A DNA stretch of 64,000 nucleotides from Gautieria morchelliformis (Eukaryota > Basidiomycota > Agaricomycetes > Gomphales > Gomphaceae). A model generated the notes under the pieces. It searched no databases. It was given only the letters and a program-made list of their open reading frames with translations, and was not told the DNA's origin. A program made the translations under genes and the position numbers. Below are positions 33,370 to 46,056 of this stretch, piece after piece. The DNA is taken from positions 1-64,000 of the forward strand of contig WHVA01000252.1 of the NCBI GenBank assembly GCA_015179125.1, given 5' to 3'. Every line of letters starts with the position of its first letter. The stretch's first letter is position 1.

Positions 33370-35557
33370 GTACTGCTGCTGCGCCAACCCCTCCCTCGAG
33401 GCTGGACCTGTCTGCATATAGCTTGAACGTGTAGGTGTTGGCCTTGTTGTGCACGATGGCTTCCTCCTCGCTCTGTGCTACTGCTGTCCTCATTGGGAGT
33501 TGCCATGTCGGTGCATGTCGTACTGCCTGAGTGAGTTCCACTGTGCCCGGGTGCAGGTTGTGGCATCCATTGTTGATATTGAGTAACTCCGAGAGGAAGT
33601 CATCGAATTGGATGCGGGTCTGCCGTCCCCGCAGCCTGTTTCCTACCCAATCAGTGTATTGGTGGGGTATGCCTTTCTTCTGCATGTTGTGTATCAGTGT
33701 GTCCACTGAAACACTTGGGAATGCGCCCTTAACGTCCAGGAATAGGGCCGAGACTATCCCTCTTCCAGCACTCCTTGATAAAGTCTACCGTGAGGTGAAG
33801 TGCATCCGTGGTGCTTCTTCCCGGCTGCCCTCTGAAATTGGTTTCAGGCAGTAGATGCTGGACCTCGGCATGGTACAATAGCGTCTCAGCCACGCAGCCT
33901 GAAGGTGGTTTGGCTAGTGCTTCCATTAGGGTGATCGGGCGGTAGGCCTTGGCCACCGTGTAGTCTGCTTTGCCCGGTTTTTGGAGCGCAGCGACCGTCG
34001 TGGTTTTCCATTGCTGTGGGTATGTATTGAGTTGAAAGACAGCCCTGTAGATGCAGCCCAAGTAGGGAGCCAATAAGTCTGCACAGTGTGTTAGCACTGA
34101 GTTCGATAGGCCTGACGGTCCTGGTGCCTTGTAGGGGGCCATTCTTCCTATGACTCTCAGTATTTTTTGTTTGGTAATTGGGATGTATTCGAATGCCGGT
34201 GCTGGGTATTGTGCATCTTCGTGGTGCTCAGGTCTGACCCCTTGGGACAGGAAGAAAGACTTGAAGAGTAGCTTGCTTTTGTCTTTGTTGTCTGTGATCG
34301 TCTCTTCCTGGCCTGTGTATGTTGTGACTTTGAGCGGTGGGATTCTAGTGTGGCCTCCATCTGATGAGGGCCCTGAGACTAGGCGGCTCGCTGTCCATAA
34401 GGTTTTCTCATCAGCGTTTTCCAGCCAATCCACCCAGAACTCTTGCTTCATCGTCCTGATTAGGTCAGTGTATTCATTCCGCAAGTTGTGGTATTGCTGA
34501 TGAACAGGGTGCTGTGGGTCATTGTGCACGCGACTTGCATGCCTTGCCGCTGCCCTCATTTTGGATCGCGCTTGGCTGAGGTCCTTCGTCCACCACCTTT
34601 TGGAGTACGGGAAGGGCCTGGAATATGGCACTAGGGCCTCTACCACTGTGTTGATGGCGGTATTAAGCTGTGTGAGCCGCTCCTCTAGTTCATGTTGACC
34701 GGGGCCAGGTGTAACCCTAGTTGCTGCTGCATGAGGTCGCGGAACTTTGGCCAGTCCACTTGTTGCCAATTCCGTCTTGGTGGCTCATCCGCTATGGGTA
34801 CAGATATATCGATAGTGCTGGAGATGGGGAAATGGTCGGTGCATGGGCGCTGTAGATCAGGGAAGGTGCTGCATTGTGTGAAGAGGTTGTGTAGCGACGG
34901 TGTGCAGAAAACATTATCTGGCCAAGTGAGATTCTTGGTGTGGGTCACCCAGAGAGTCAGGATGTCTTTCGGGAGTGCCATGAGTAGCTCGTGCTGCGCC
35001 AGCAGCTCCAGCAATATCTGCGCTGCATCCAGGTTGGCTGCAGTGAATAGATGCGAATTACACTCTTCGTCCCAGGGCGGGTGATGCTGGTTGAAATCTC
35101 CCATCAACAGCATGTGTGCCGTGTCAATCACTCTCTCCCCTCGCCGGTCAGCTTGAATCGTGTCCTGAATTTGCTGCAACGCTTGTGAATGGGTGCCGTC
35201 AACATATACATTGAATAAAGTAATGGTTCCTAAGTTAGTGTGTATGAGCATAGCTACTATGTCCTGAGATGTGACGTCAATCTGTCGCCACATGCTGGAG
35301 CTGAGCTGCCTGCTGACGAAGGTGGTCACTCGGGTTTTTTTGGGGTTGTCTCTGTGCGCTGTGGGGGTTAGCGAATACCACCTGTGGTTGATGCGCGTAT
35401 TGCCTAGGAAGTCGAAGTATGGTTCTTGTATTATGATAAGGTTGTATTCGTTGGGATCAATCAAGTTAATTAAATCTTGCTGCACCACGTCGGATTTATT
35501 GAGATTTTGCTGCCAGATTTTCAATGTCGTGTTTTGCAGTTGTGTCGTATTACTCAT
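33370..35557 (-). pseudogene. LINE 1 ORF2: endonuclease, reverse transcriptase, partial RNase H
   Basis: It starts at the ATG at 35557, overlapping the end of ORF1 by the 8 bases ATGAGTAA. The endonuclease part (to about 34.9 kb) has LKIWQQNLNKSD, IIQEPYFD and LLMGDFNQHHPPWD. Reverse transcriptase follows (about 34.2-33.6 kb) with KPGKADYTVAKAYRPITLME and NNFRGQPGRST-like phrases. Compared with LINE 2, the palm region from NGC onward, including the expected F-D-D box, is missing: the frame passes straight to the RNase H start (LYADRSSLEGGVGAA, about 33.4 kb). This implies an internal deletion of roughly 0.9 kb besides frame changes near 33.7 and 34.7 kb. It cannot be active. Confidence 0.8.
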
Positions 35558-37211
35558 GGTGGGGCTGGTTGGGTTGAGGTAGCCTGTTGTTGGCGCACGC
35601 TGCGAAGCCTAGCTCTCCAAGGGAGAGTTGGCGAGTGCGGGGGGTGTGTTCCTGATGCCCCCCTCTGCTGGCTGACTGCCTCGTGGTCGAGTGCCCCCTG
35701 GGATTCCTTGACACCATCTGGGGTCGTGACTGGTTGTGGTGGGTCGGGTGATAGGGATCTTCCTGTGGGCGGTAAGTGTCAGTATATGCCGCTGCTCGGA
35801 ATCGTGGGCGTGCCATGGGCACTGGAGGGGGAGGGGGAGAGCTTGGTTCCAGCATCATGTTGATCGACTCCCACAATTGCGGGTCCCTGCTAGAGGGGAA
35901 GTAACGCAGCTGATTTTCCGGGTTCTTCTGTTGCATTCTTGAGTTGCATTCTTTGAAGGTGGGGCAGTTGCTATCCCATGTTGCGTGCCCCACCCTGTCA
36001 CAGTTGACGCATCTATATTGATTGGGGTCAGTTACTCCGCATTCCAGCATTCTGTGGCCCTCAATTCCACATGTGCTGCACACATCTGCGGGGCAGGGGC
36101 ACTGTGCAGCCATGTGGGCCGTCCCTAGCCTCTGGCACTTGAGACATCTCTTGGCATCTTGAATAAGCTTCCTGGCTGTGGTTCTCATGCCTGTGATCAG
36201 TATGCCTAGCCAGATCAAGGTGTTGGCTACAGTACGGTTGCGAAGTTGGATTACTAGGTGGGCTGTAGTTTGTCAATCTGTCCTTTGTTCTATCGGCTTG
36301 ATCCATCGCGCTGCGAGTATGTCACCCTTCTCTAGTTGGTTGGATTCCTCCACTGCCGCAATATCATTTCGTGAGTTGGGGTCAAACCTTACCGGTACGA
36401 ACTCTGCAATGATAGAGTAGTAGTTAGGCCTTATAATAGCTGGCTTATCTAGGTGTGAGAGGAATTCTTCCGCCCATTGCTGGTCCTGGAAGAGCTCCGC
36501 TGCCTCCTCGGTGTGCAACTCTAGGAACAAGCCGCTACTGGGCAGCCTTTGCACCCCTATGACCTTGGGGCATTCTTGATCAGCATTCCACTCAAGGGAT
36601 GCTATCGCCTGATTTGCTTTGCTGACTATATCCAGTTCCGACAGTCTCCCGATTTGGTATTCCTGTGCGTCCTGCCATTTGTCGACTAGCAACTGCTGTG
36701 TGCGCAGGTCACACCTGGCCAGCATGCTTGCTGGCCTGGTGGCGCATGCTGCTAGTGCCGCTGCGTATGTGGGGTACTTTGTGGGGGGCACGCTGGTGAC
36801 AGCTGAGTTCTCGCTGCTTTGGGCTGTCGCTGGCGGGAGCTGCACCTGTACGGCATTGATTATCCTCTGTGCTGTTCCGTCGCTCTCCTGCCTCATTTCT
36901 TCTATCGTGCCTACTAAACTATTGGTGGTGTTTTTGATCGCCTGCGTGCTCCTCTCGATTTGCTGGATCGCAGGTGCGAGGATGTCATTGGCGCCAGAGA
37001 GTCTCTCCTTGACCACTGTTGCTATTTTGGATATTATCGTTCGATCCGCTAAATATGTCATTAAAGTGGTGACTGCTTTGATTCCTTGCTCTGTTGTCTT
37101 GGGAATTGAGGATTGTGCCTCTGCTAGATGCAGCAGCGCCATTGCCAGGGCATGGTATGCAGGTGGTCGGGTGCCAGGTGCCGAATCTCGTATCAAATGG
37201 ACTGAGGGTAG
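35550..37211 (-). pseudogene. LINE 1 ORF1 (Gag-like, three CCHC knuckles)
   Basis: A nucleic-acid-binding ORF1 protein. The N-terminal part (about 37.2-36.3 kb) is helical, with ALAMALLHLAEAQSS and a long coiled-coil-like stretch. A single in-frame TGA lies at 36273-36275. After it, the same frame continues to three zinc knuckles: CLKCQRLGTAHMAAQC, CSTCGIEGHRMLEC and CVNCDRVGHATWDSNC (about 36.1-35.9 kb). It ends at 35550 within the start of ORF2. The true N-terminus is beyond the solo LTR. Confidence 0.75.
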
Positions 37212-38478
37212 TGTCAAGATTGGTTTTTAGGCGTTAATATCGTGTATTAGTGAACACAGTGAATGCCCAAATAACTTGTGCGAATAAGTATGCCGTTCGG
37301 TGAATAGGTGAACCAACAAATGTTCACAAGATAAGAGGGTTGCCTGAACGGAGCTCGCCCTATCTACAGTCGTAGCGAAATAGCCCGTGGCACTTGACGA
37401 TGTAACGTGCAAGGTGTCATGGAAGGTCTGTCTAAGTAGCAACAATCCCTTTGCCGGCAAAGGTGCCCCTTCGGAGCCCTTCGCCGACAGCACAGAAAAT
37501 AGTTCAAAGGCTAAGGTAACGAAGATGAAGTATGAGAACTCACCAGTGATGCCTAAATCCTCTTCTGGTTGAAGATGGAAATCTACAGGAGAAGGCTCAA
37601 GATGATTATCACAGCAAGGTCAAGTTTGCACAAGATGGATGTATGATAATTGAACTGAGGAATATACATGCGAATGTAAACTACTTATATCAAATGCTCG
37701 TATGGTAACAGCGAATAGGAAAGAGGCCGTCATGAGTCAGGGTTGGATAGGGGTGCGCAGTCATGATACAAAATAGATGAAATAAACATACAATAGAGTG
37801 AGGGAGGAGTGCGAACATGAAACAACGGAGAGTAAAGGCGGCGAAGGCACCTATGTACGAAACCATGTCTTGGGACCTGCATACATGCTACCCTGCATGG
37901 ACTCTTCGTCTACTGGGTTGATCCCACACGACCTACGGACAGGACGTCCCGCGAACGCATCCTAGCCATATGAACGCCCAAAGGGGTTGGATCAAGAGGC
38001 TGATGGCCCCAGTGACAAGCCGACATACTGGGTAGGGGACATCGATCGTGTTTGATGGTGTGCCTGCTGGCGAATGATGCAAGCAGCGAATAGTCGTTCG
38101 GTGAATGTGACGAAGGACGAACGGAGATGACATAGGGGAGGAGTGGTTGATGTGAGGGGGGAAGCCAAGCGAACATGGAGGAGGGGTGGTGAAAGAGGAA
38201 ACGGGGATAACTAGGTGCAGGAAATACACGAGTCGTGACAATCCGATCATAGGAACAACATCTGAAAGAGGGTTGAGCAGAGGAGGCGATAAGACCAGTG
38301 ATGAACCACCAAGTCGGTCCAAAGACGTCGATCATGCTTTGATGGCGTGGCTATGGCGAGTGGCGTGAACAGCAAAGATCGGCCACCAAATGTGGCTCGG
38401 GCGATCGGAGCGCCCGGAGGAGGAGTGGGAAATGGGAGGACAGAGCATCTGAGTAGAGGAAATAAACGTGTCATGACA
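37212..38478. mobile_element. Solo LTR (1.27 kb family), second copy
   Basis: It starts TGTCA, ends TGACA, is 1,267 bp long and has perfect 5-bp target duplications GGTAG (37207-37211 and 38479-38483). It is homologous over its length to 18239-20001. It lies in LINE 1 ORF1, so it is younger than that LINE. No coding domain was seen. Confidence 0.8.
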
Positions 38479-38644
38479 GGTAGCTTGGTTATTGGAGTTT
38501 TGAGGCCCTTGTGGGGCATGGGAATATTTCTCAAGGTGGTGGTTGACTTCTTAGGTAAGTCTGCCCGTTGGCTTATCCTCTCTCCCCCCCCTTTGTGAGC
38601 GTTGTGTCCTTGGCAAGCAGACAAATACACCTATTTCCAAAGTC

Positions 38645-39390
38645 AGAGGGGGGGGGATGAGGGTGCGCAGGAGGCTTGAGAAAGTTTTTTCTGATATCAC
38701 CGGTCCAGAGGACGTTGGTAGTTCAACTGGTGATAGATATGTCCTTAACTTCATTGATGACTACTCGAGCATGTCCTGGATTTTCCCACTGAAGAAGAGG
38801 TCCGATGCCGCCGCCACTTTCAGGGACTGGTTATCCCTCGTCGAGAGGGAGAGCAATGAACGTGTTCTTATTTTTCGTACAGACAATGGAGGAGAATACA
38901 CTTCGGATGACTTTGAATCCTACCTCAAACGAGAGGGAATACGCCATGAAACCACTGCTCCCTATATGTTGGCTGAGAATGGTAAGGCTGAGTGCTGCCA
39001 TTGAACCATCATGAACTGTGCCCTTGTGATCAGGTCCAATGCTGGCCTGCCACCCAGTCTATGGGCCAAATCTGTTCGGGCTGCCGCATATCTAAAAGAC
39101 CAGACTCATACCCACACTCTTGAAGGGAAGACCCCTTATGAGATGTGGTTCGGACGGCGTCCTGACCTTTCCCACTTGCGAGAGCTCAGATGTCGTGCCT
39201 GGGTCCATGTCCCCGGCAACAACCCAAAGATCTACAGCCGTGTCATGAACCGGTTTATTTCACCAACTGTGCTGAGCGCTTACATGGAATCTTTTCCCCA
39301 ATTGTCTCATCAGACCGCTACCATCACATCTTACCCCAAGTTGAGCCATCACCTCCAGTGCCATGTGCTGTTCCAGATTGTTGGTTGGCT
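38645..39390 (+). mobile_element. Copia integrase fossil fragment
   Basis: The frame shows the integrase catalytic core of a Copia element: FIDDYSSMSWIFPL, then FRTDNGGEYTSDDFESYL and, further on, TPYEMWFGRRPDL. No LTR, reverse transcriptase or Gag of the same element adjoins it. It is a broken scrap with a few breaks and is of a different family from the Copia at 24583. Confidence 0.85.
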
Positions 39391-39414
39391 CAGGGGTTAA
39401 GGAGGACTCATTAT

Positions 39415-39690
39415 TGTCTCTATGAGTCACTATTGTTCCTCATGACTTGCTCTTGCTTTCATTGACTCATTATGACTCAGTTCCCCTATTGTGTACCATA
39501 CCAGCTTTATTGTTCTGACTCCTCTTTATGACTCACCTGACTCACTCTGACTCATTCTGACTCATTCTGACTCATTGTGACTCATCCCTCTTGTTGTTCT
39601 GATTCTTTCTCATACTCACCTGACTCACTCTGATTCACTCTGACTCATTGTGACTCATTGTGACTCATCCATCTTGTTGTTCTGACTCCT
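39415..39690. repeat. TGACTCA heptamer cluster with internal tandem duplication
   Basis: Twelve TGACTCA and one TGAGTCA occur in about 275 bases. The stretch contains two versions of a roughly 105-bp block ending CTTGTTGTTCTGA. The heptamer is the Gcn4/AP-1 consensus. It abuts the Gypsy-like LTR starting at 39691. No gene is present. Confidence 0.65.
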
Positions 39691-40338
39691 TGTTATGACC
39701 GTTCATTTCCGACTTCCGACCTCCAGTTCCGCAACACTTTCCACCCCTCCGATATTTCCGACATTCCGCCCCTTGTACATTTCCCTTGTTCTTTCGACTC
39801 TATTACTCGGACCCACCGGACCCACCTCGCCGTTCATCAAGACCATATGTCCGGTCACCCTTGTAGTTCGTTGTCAGATATGTTTTCCCGACCCCTTGTT
39901 CTTTGTCATTGTTCTACCTTACCCTGAACCCCCCTTGTAGTCCCATTGTTCCCAATTAGTTAGTTCCCACGCATTGTCTACTCGACTTCCGCTTCCCCCA
40001 GAATTTGCTTACTACCATATCATTACCTGTTGTCTCAGCTCTTTGTATAAAGCCTGTCATGTATGTCTCTTATTCTGCAATCAGATCATCACCTTCGATA
40101 CTTGATTTCCTTCGCTCCATCTCCTGTTCTTAGCACAGTGAGTCTAGCAAGATCTCAGTCTCTCTCCGCCTTCCGCCTCAGTTCCGACCCAAGTTCCGAC
40201 CAACCTTTGGCTCAGTACTTTCCGACTTCCGACTCAGTTCCGAAATACTTAGGACGATAGTTCATCGGGGGCGCAACCTATAAGTTGAAGCCGCCGTCCT
40301 TTCCAGTTCCGACTTAGTGGAAATCTCGATACGTAACA
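39691..40338 (+). repeat. Gypsy-like LTR (648 bp), probably solo
   Basis: Starts TGTTATGACCG and ends ACGTAACA, giving TGTTA/TAACA inverted ends. It is rich in TTCCGAC phrases and has TTGTATAAAGCC at about 40043, a TATA-like box. The right side joins LINE 2 in mid endonuclease. The left side is the TGACTCA cluster. No target duplication is visible, so one flank was lost or rearranged. Confidence 0.6.
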
Positions 40339-43300
40339 CCGACAGGCGAGGAGCAAGACTCATTGACCCAACACGTATGTTATGGATGGGCGATTTCAAC
40401 CGCACCCGCTGTGGGACGAGGAGCGCAACGCGCACTTGTTCACAACCACCAACCTGGACAGTGCACAAATCCTGTTAGAACTATTAGCGCAATACGACAT
40501 GCTAATGGCATTTCCCAAGGACATCCCGATGCTATGTGCCACCACCACCAAGAATCTAACCAGACCAGACAACGTCTTCAGTAGCGCAACATTATACGAC
40601 ATGTTCTCACAGCGCATCACCTTTCCAGATCTCCAGCCCCCCTGTGCCGACCATTTCCCGATCTCCAGCATGATTGATGTCTCAGTCCCCGCAGCTACAG
40701 AAATGGCAAAAAGGAATTGGCGCCAAGTAGATTGGCCAAAATTTCGGGAACACTTAGCAAGCCAGCTGAAGGAACTCCCGTGCCCAACAGAGATAGCAGA
40801 AGCAGCAGAAATCGAAGAACGGTTGGTAGCACTCACCACGGCCATCAACACCACCATGGAAGCACTAGTACCCTTCACAGTGCAGTCCCCATACACCAAG
40901 AGGTGGTGGACCAAGGAGCTGAGCCAGGCCAGGTCAAGCATGCGGCAGGTGGCCAGGTACGCTGAGCGGCCCGAAACGACCCATTGCACCTGGCCCACCA
41001 GGAGTACCGCGACTGATGAAATCTATATACGGACCTAATACGCACAACCAAACAAGAATTCTGGACAGAGTGGCTGCAAAATGCAGACAAATCCAGTGTT
41101 TGGACAGACAGCCGCTTGGTGTCGGGCCCGTCAATGGATGGGGCTCGGACAAGAATCCCACCCCTCAGGACTACGGGAGATGATGGAAAGGAGCACACAG
41201 TCGCAGATAATGAAGGAAAGAGCAAGCTACTATTCGATTCATTCTTCCCTTCGCAAGGGGTGCAGATACGCCAGGACACGTGTGCCCCTTACCCAGACCC
41301 GGCATTCGTATACACACCAATAACTGACCAACAGATACAGCGGGTAATTGAGAAAACGAGCCCGTACAAAGCGGCAGGCCCATCCGGGTTATCCAACTCG
41401 GTATTAACCCATTGCGCGGACCTGCTCACACCTCATCTAGGATGCATCTACCGGGCAACAATTCAATATGACACGTACCCACAGCAATGGAGGACGACCA
41501 CCATTGCAGCCCTGCGGAAACCAGGAAAGACTGACTACACAGTGGCAAAGGCGTACCGCCCCATAATGCTGATGGAGGCCCTGGCCAAGCCCCTCTCAGG
41601 ATGTGTGGCCGAGGCACTAACCTATTATGCGGAAACACTTCAGCTTCTACCTCCCACCAATTTCGGAGGACGAGCAGGGCGGAATACAGTAGACGCCCTC
41701 CATGTAACAGTGGACTTCATCAAAGACCAATGGCGAAAAGGGAAAGTAGTCTCCGCGCTGTTCCTAGATGTCAAAGGAGCTTTCCTGAGCGTGGCAGTCG
41801 ATCAGTTGATTCACAACATGAGATCGAGAGGAGTTCCACTAAATGGGTACGCAACAGGCTGCAAGGATGTTGAACAAGGATTCAGTTCGACGATTACATA
41901 TCGGACCCGTTGGACATTGACAACGGATGCGACCAAGGCAACCCGATCTCCGTAATATTATATCACTTCTACAATGCAGGTTTAATAGAGGTAGCGAGGC
42001 AGGATAAGGGTGAGCTAGCCCCAGCATTCATCGATGACATTACTTTCCTGGTAGCGGGGAAGTCATTCAAGCGTACGCACGCTGCATTGGCTAGAATGAT
42101 GACAAGAGACCAGGGAGCGTATGATTGGTCAAGGGAGCACAACTCACAATTTGAGTTGGACAAGATGTGGCTCATAGGTTTCACAAGAAAGAGGGAGAAG
42201 GATCCAAAAAGGAAGGGAAAGACGCAACTGCTCCAAGGGCGGCCCCTCAGTCTATCTGGAGTGTCCATCGCGCCAACAGCCTCCCATAAACTCCTTGGAG
42301 TAATACTTGACCGAGAGTTACGGTTCAGGGAGCATGCGACGTACGCAGTAGCCAAAGGTACTGACTGGGTTCTCCAGTCCCGGTGACTAGCCAAACCGAC
42401 AAAGGGGATGTCATACCGCAACATGAGACATCTTTATATCAGCATAGCCCTCCCAAAAATGCTGTATGCAGCAGATGTGTGGTACACCCCCATATGCAAA
42501 AACGGCAATGCAAAGAAAGCCTGAGGTGCAGTTGGTTATGCATTGAAGCTAACTAGAGTCCAAAGGGCGGTGGCCATCTATATCACAGGGGCACTTGGTT
42601 CCACCCCCACTGATCTACTTGATATACATGCTGACCTCTTACCCATGCAGCTGATGCTCGAAAAGTACAGTACAATGCCACATTGCACATGCTTACCCTA
42701 CCGCCCACACACCCCCTCCACGCGCGACTACGCCGAGCCTCACAACAAGCACAGAGACACAGGTCCCCCTGCACGAGCTACTACAGGCGCACAACCTGAA
42801 AGCCGGGGTCATCGAGACCATACACGTGGTGCGACGTCAGCCATCATGGATCCCACCGGTGCGCATGAAAATAGCTAGCAACAAAACACAAGCGATTGCC
42901 CAGGACAAGAAGGACACTTCAACCATCCAGATATATGCAGATGGCTCCAGCTGCGATGGGGGTGTAGGTGCAGCCGCGGTGCTATACATTAACGGCACAC
43001 AGCGGAAGATGTTGCAATACTATTAGGCACTGACCAAACCCACACAGTACACGAGGCAGAAATAGTAGGATTAATACTCGCCACCACCATGCTACAGGAC
43101 TATGACTATCTAGATGGGGTAGCCATCGCCATCGACAACCAGTGGCAATTAAGGGAGTCCACAGCCGCCAGGCCTGCCCGGGACTGCATCTAATGGACCA
43201 CTTTCTAGAGCAGATGCGTCACATCGCAGAAAGGCATGAAGGTACGCCACTTGAGATCCGATGGGTGCCAGGGCATAAGGGGATCAAGGGAAATGAGAAA

Positions 43301-43480
43301 GCTGACGAACTAGCTAAGGAAGCAGTGAAAGGACACAGCAACCAGCGATGTGATCTCCCCGCGAAGCTACACTCCCCTCTCCCACACAGCAAACCCGCTC
43401 TCAAAATGGTACACAGTGCCATGCACAGCTACGACCAGAACGAACGCAGGCATTGGCGCCGCCCACGGTAACAGCGCGAG
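40339..43480 (+). mobile_element. LINE 2 (Tad-like), 5'-truncated, degenerate
   Basis: Related to LINE 1 but on the plus strand. Parts: C-terminal half of the endonuclease (MLWMGDFNRHPLWDEE, about 40.38 kb), reverse transcriptase (GKTDYTVAKAYRPIMLMEAL at about 41.5 kb, FLDVKGAF at about 41.76 kb, AFIDDITFLVAG at about 42.03 kb), a connecting part with LPKMLYAADVWYTP (about 42.45 kb), then RNase H (IQIYADGSSCDGGVGAAAVL at about 42.93 kb, RWVPGHKGIKGNEKADELAK at about 43.26 kb). The frame changes at least four times and contains stops, so it is dead. ORF1 and the endonuclease N-terminus are absent, lost at the LTR junction. Confidence 0.85.
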
Positions 43481-44760
43481 ACCAACCCTCGAGGCCATGG
43501 TGCAGGCATGTGATGTGGCGAGGCAGCCACGAACGCCTCCTACGCACACTCCACTCGCAGCTGCAACAGTGGCACGCGATGTCACGCAGTGGTCCTGCCA
43601 GACAGAGCCGCAGAATGCCACCAGGAGCCACGAGGCCGCGACCCTGACCGAGGCCCATGCGAGCATGCACACAGCCGCCATCTGTACAACGATCCACGGG
43701 GACGTGACACATGCCCATGACGCCGCGAAAGGGACCCACGGTACTCCCATGCAGGCACAGACAGCGTCGCACAACGCGTACGGCAGAGTGGACACGCACA
43801 CATTAGCAACCACCTCGCGCATCCGCACATGGCCATCTTTATTGCAGCTGCATCGTGACACTCTCTCCCGCATTCTACATCCCCGAGACATGCGTTCCTG
43901 CCTTCCACCATGCTCACACACATCCACGCGGCCCTCTACGTGTTTTGAAACGTCGCACAGCCCCGTGCACTCGTCTCCCATACCATCACACAGCCACCCG
44001 CACCAGCACAGTGCAATGGCCGGGACTTAATGGCCGGGACTTCCAGCCACCCACCACACACTCGATACGCGGAGAACCGAGCCCCAACAGCACAGACTGC
44101 AGGAAAAGGAGAGCAGCAATTGGGGACGAAAACAGAACATGAATTGAAGGTCGGGCACAACTTCAGCCACGCTCAGGCCTTGAGTATGATAGAGGAAGAG
44201 AGAGAAGCCCCGATGTTGACGAGTATAGAGTGTGGACCCAAGATGTCCCGCGGGAATGGTTTTCCCAACCTGGCACGGACATGGGTGCCGAACGCGCGCA
44301 ACCAGCAGTCATACACCGATACATGAGACAGCAAAGCGGACGGCGATGCCAGAGTTGCACATAACTCCTGCCATAGCCCATGTGTCGACTCGCGAGAGCA
44401 CGACACAAACGAACGACGCAGCGTTGTGGACCCGTGAGACCACAGTGCAGATCATGCACTCTCTGTCTTCCCACAACGCCCACACGAACCACCATACCCG
44501 TGCCTGTCTCCCGCACCACCCTTGCCAACGGCTGCTTCGACACACAGGGTAACCACCCAGACCGAGAACGCGCTGCACAACACAACCTCGAGAGCCGACG
44601 TGCGCACCCCAATCACCACCACACTGAGTGCACCATTGAAACATCACCTCTGCCCTCTCATAGTCCCCATTCAGAGTGCTGATGGCTCATACTCGTTCCC
44701 AGTGTCGTCCCTACTCCCCAGCTCTTACATCACAAGTATCTCAGTCTCTCGTTGTTGACC
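43481..44760. other. C/A-rich stretch after LINE 2, possibly its 3' UTR
   Basis: Strand-biased (C and A rich) sequence with many overlapping ORFs in several frames, none with a recognisable domain. AATGGCCGGGACTT occurs twice in tandem at about 44014-44043. The composition fits the continuing 3' part of the LINE, but no poly-A tail or target duplication was found. Confidence 0.35.
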
Positions 44761-46050
44761 AGTAGTGAGTTGGATCTTCAAAAGGAGTCCTGGCGGATGT
44801 AAGAGAGCTACGCTCTCTAGTTGGAGATTATAGGTTTTTCTTGTCTTTTAGTATGATGTCACCTGGTGCCACTCCCATTGTTCTCAGAGTATGTAATGAG
44901 TCCACTTAGATTAGTAATAGAGACTCATCTTTCCCGCTCACTACCAGCTGCGTCAGTAGTTCTGCGCAGTTTGTCACTCCAGCGAGGCTTCCCTCTCTAC
45001 AGCGGGGCTATCCGGTTTGGGCTGCGTGGAAAACCTCAAGGCTGTGTGGAAAGCACCCAGCATGTACAGATAATCACTGAACTCGAGGAAAAAATAAGTG
45101 GGCACTATCATTCTGTCGTCAACACGAGCTCCACGTACGCTACCAGTTCGTCATTCATATTCTTCCTTCATTTATGTCAAAGCTTCCTGTGTTCTCAGAG
45201 TTTGTTGGAAGAGGATGGCTCCTTCGGAGAAGTGGAATTTTCTGGGAAAGTGTTCACTAGTCAGACTTCTGAGAACAAGCATATCTGGGCCAAATCCATC
45301 GAAAACAAGCAAACCGCGACTCATTTGTCACCATCACACTCTGTTCTCACGAACGGCTTCAATGATCCCTCATCGCCGTGTTGGAAAGCCATAGGACATA
45401 GATCAACCACAGGACAGATAACGAGATGAGGGGTTGGAAATGGAAAGGATAAGGACAAGGCTGAGCACTCGGGGTCGTAACATCAGAGCTGGATGATCTA
45501 CCCCCAAAGCGTTCCAAGAGAAAGGTCCAAAGAAACGGTAGCACAAAACCAACCATTTCTTTGGACCTCCAGGAAGAGGGCTATTCGTCAATCAACCAAG
45601 ACCGAGAACATTCAAGACACATTACTGTCTCATCTGACTGGTGACGAGTGAAAGGTGAGCATTGTCCATCTAAAAAATATTTTGCGTTGCATGTAATTGA
45701 TCAGTGTCCCGTTGTCACAGAAGTTTGAGAGAGACAGAGAAGCATGATTGGCATATTACAGTTGGGTTGATGCGTACCACGTCACAAAGGAAAATGTATG
45801 AGTGGTGTAACTTGAGTACTGATTCCCCTTACGGTCCAAAAGCGGATGTGAATAACTGCGACATGTCTCCAGCACGGCAATCTAATAGTCTACTGGAGCC
45901 AAAAGGCGTCGAGTTTTGTATTTATGTATACTGTCAGCATGTTTTGCCTCTCCACTGTCAATTCAAGCTATGCAAACAACAATTTAGTGGTTTCTATTAT
46001 TTTGATATGGCTTGCCCATCTCGATTACTATGTGTACTGTATAAATTCCA
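44761..46050. other. No supported gene
   Basis: A 187-residue plus-strand ORF (44866-45429) and a following stretch with the phrase SELDDLPPKRSKRKVQ (about 45.49-45.53 kb) look weakly coding, but show no domain and no clear gene structure. I see no repeat or transposon feature I can name. Confidence 0.3.
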
Positions 46051-46056
46051 TGGTGT

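Larger units (their letters stand above)
33370..38640 (-). mobile_element. LINE 1 (Tad-like non-LTR retrotransposon), interrupted and 3'-truncated
   Basis: On the minus strand the order is ORF1 with three CCHC knuckles, then ORF2 with APE-type endonuclease, reverse transcriptase and the start of RNase H. This architecture, with a C-terminal RNase H, is typical of the Tad clade in fungi. The ORF1 region is split by the solo LTR at 37212-38478. Sequence on its far side (38630-38484) reads into ORF1 in the same frame. The 3' end is lost where the Gypsy B LTR starts, inside RNase H. The 5' limit is approximate because a Copia scrap follows. Confidence 0.8.

Noticed and set aside
43367-44647. Several overlapping ORFs over 100 residues on both strands
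   Set aside because: C/A-biased sequence lacking stops in many frames; no domains and no codon pattern favouring one frame.
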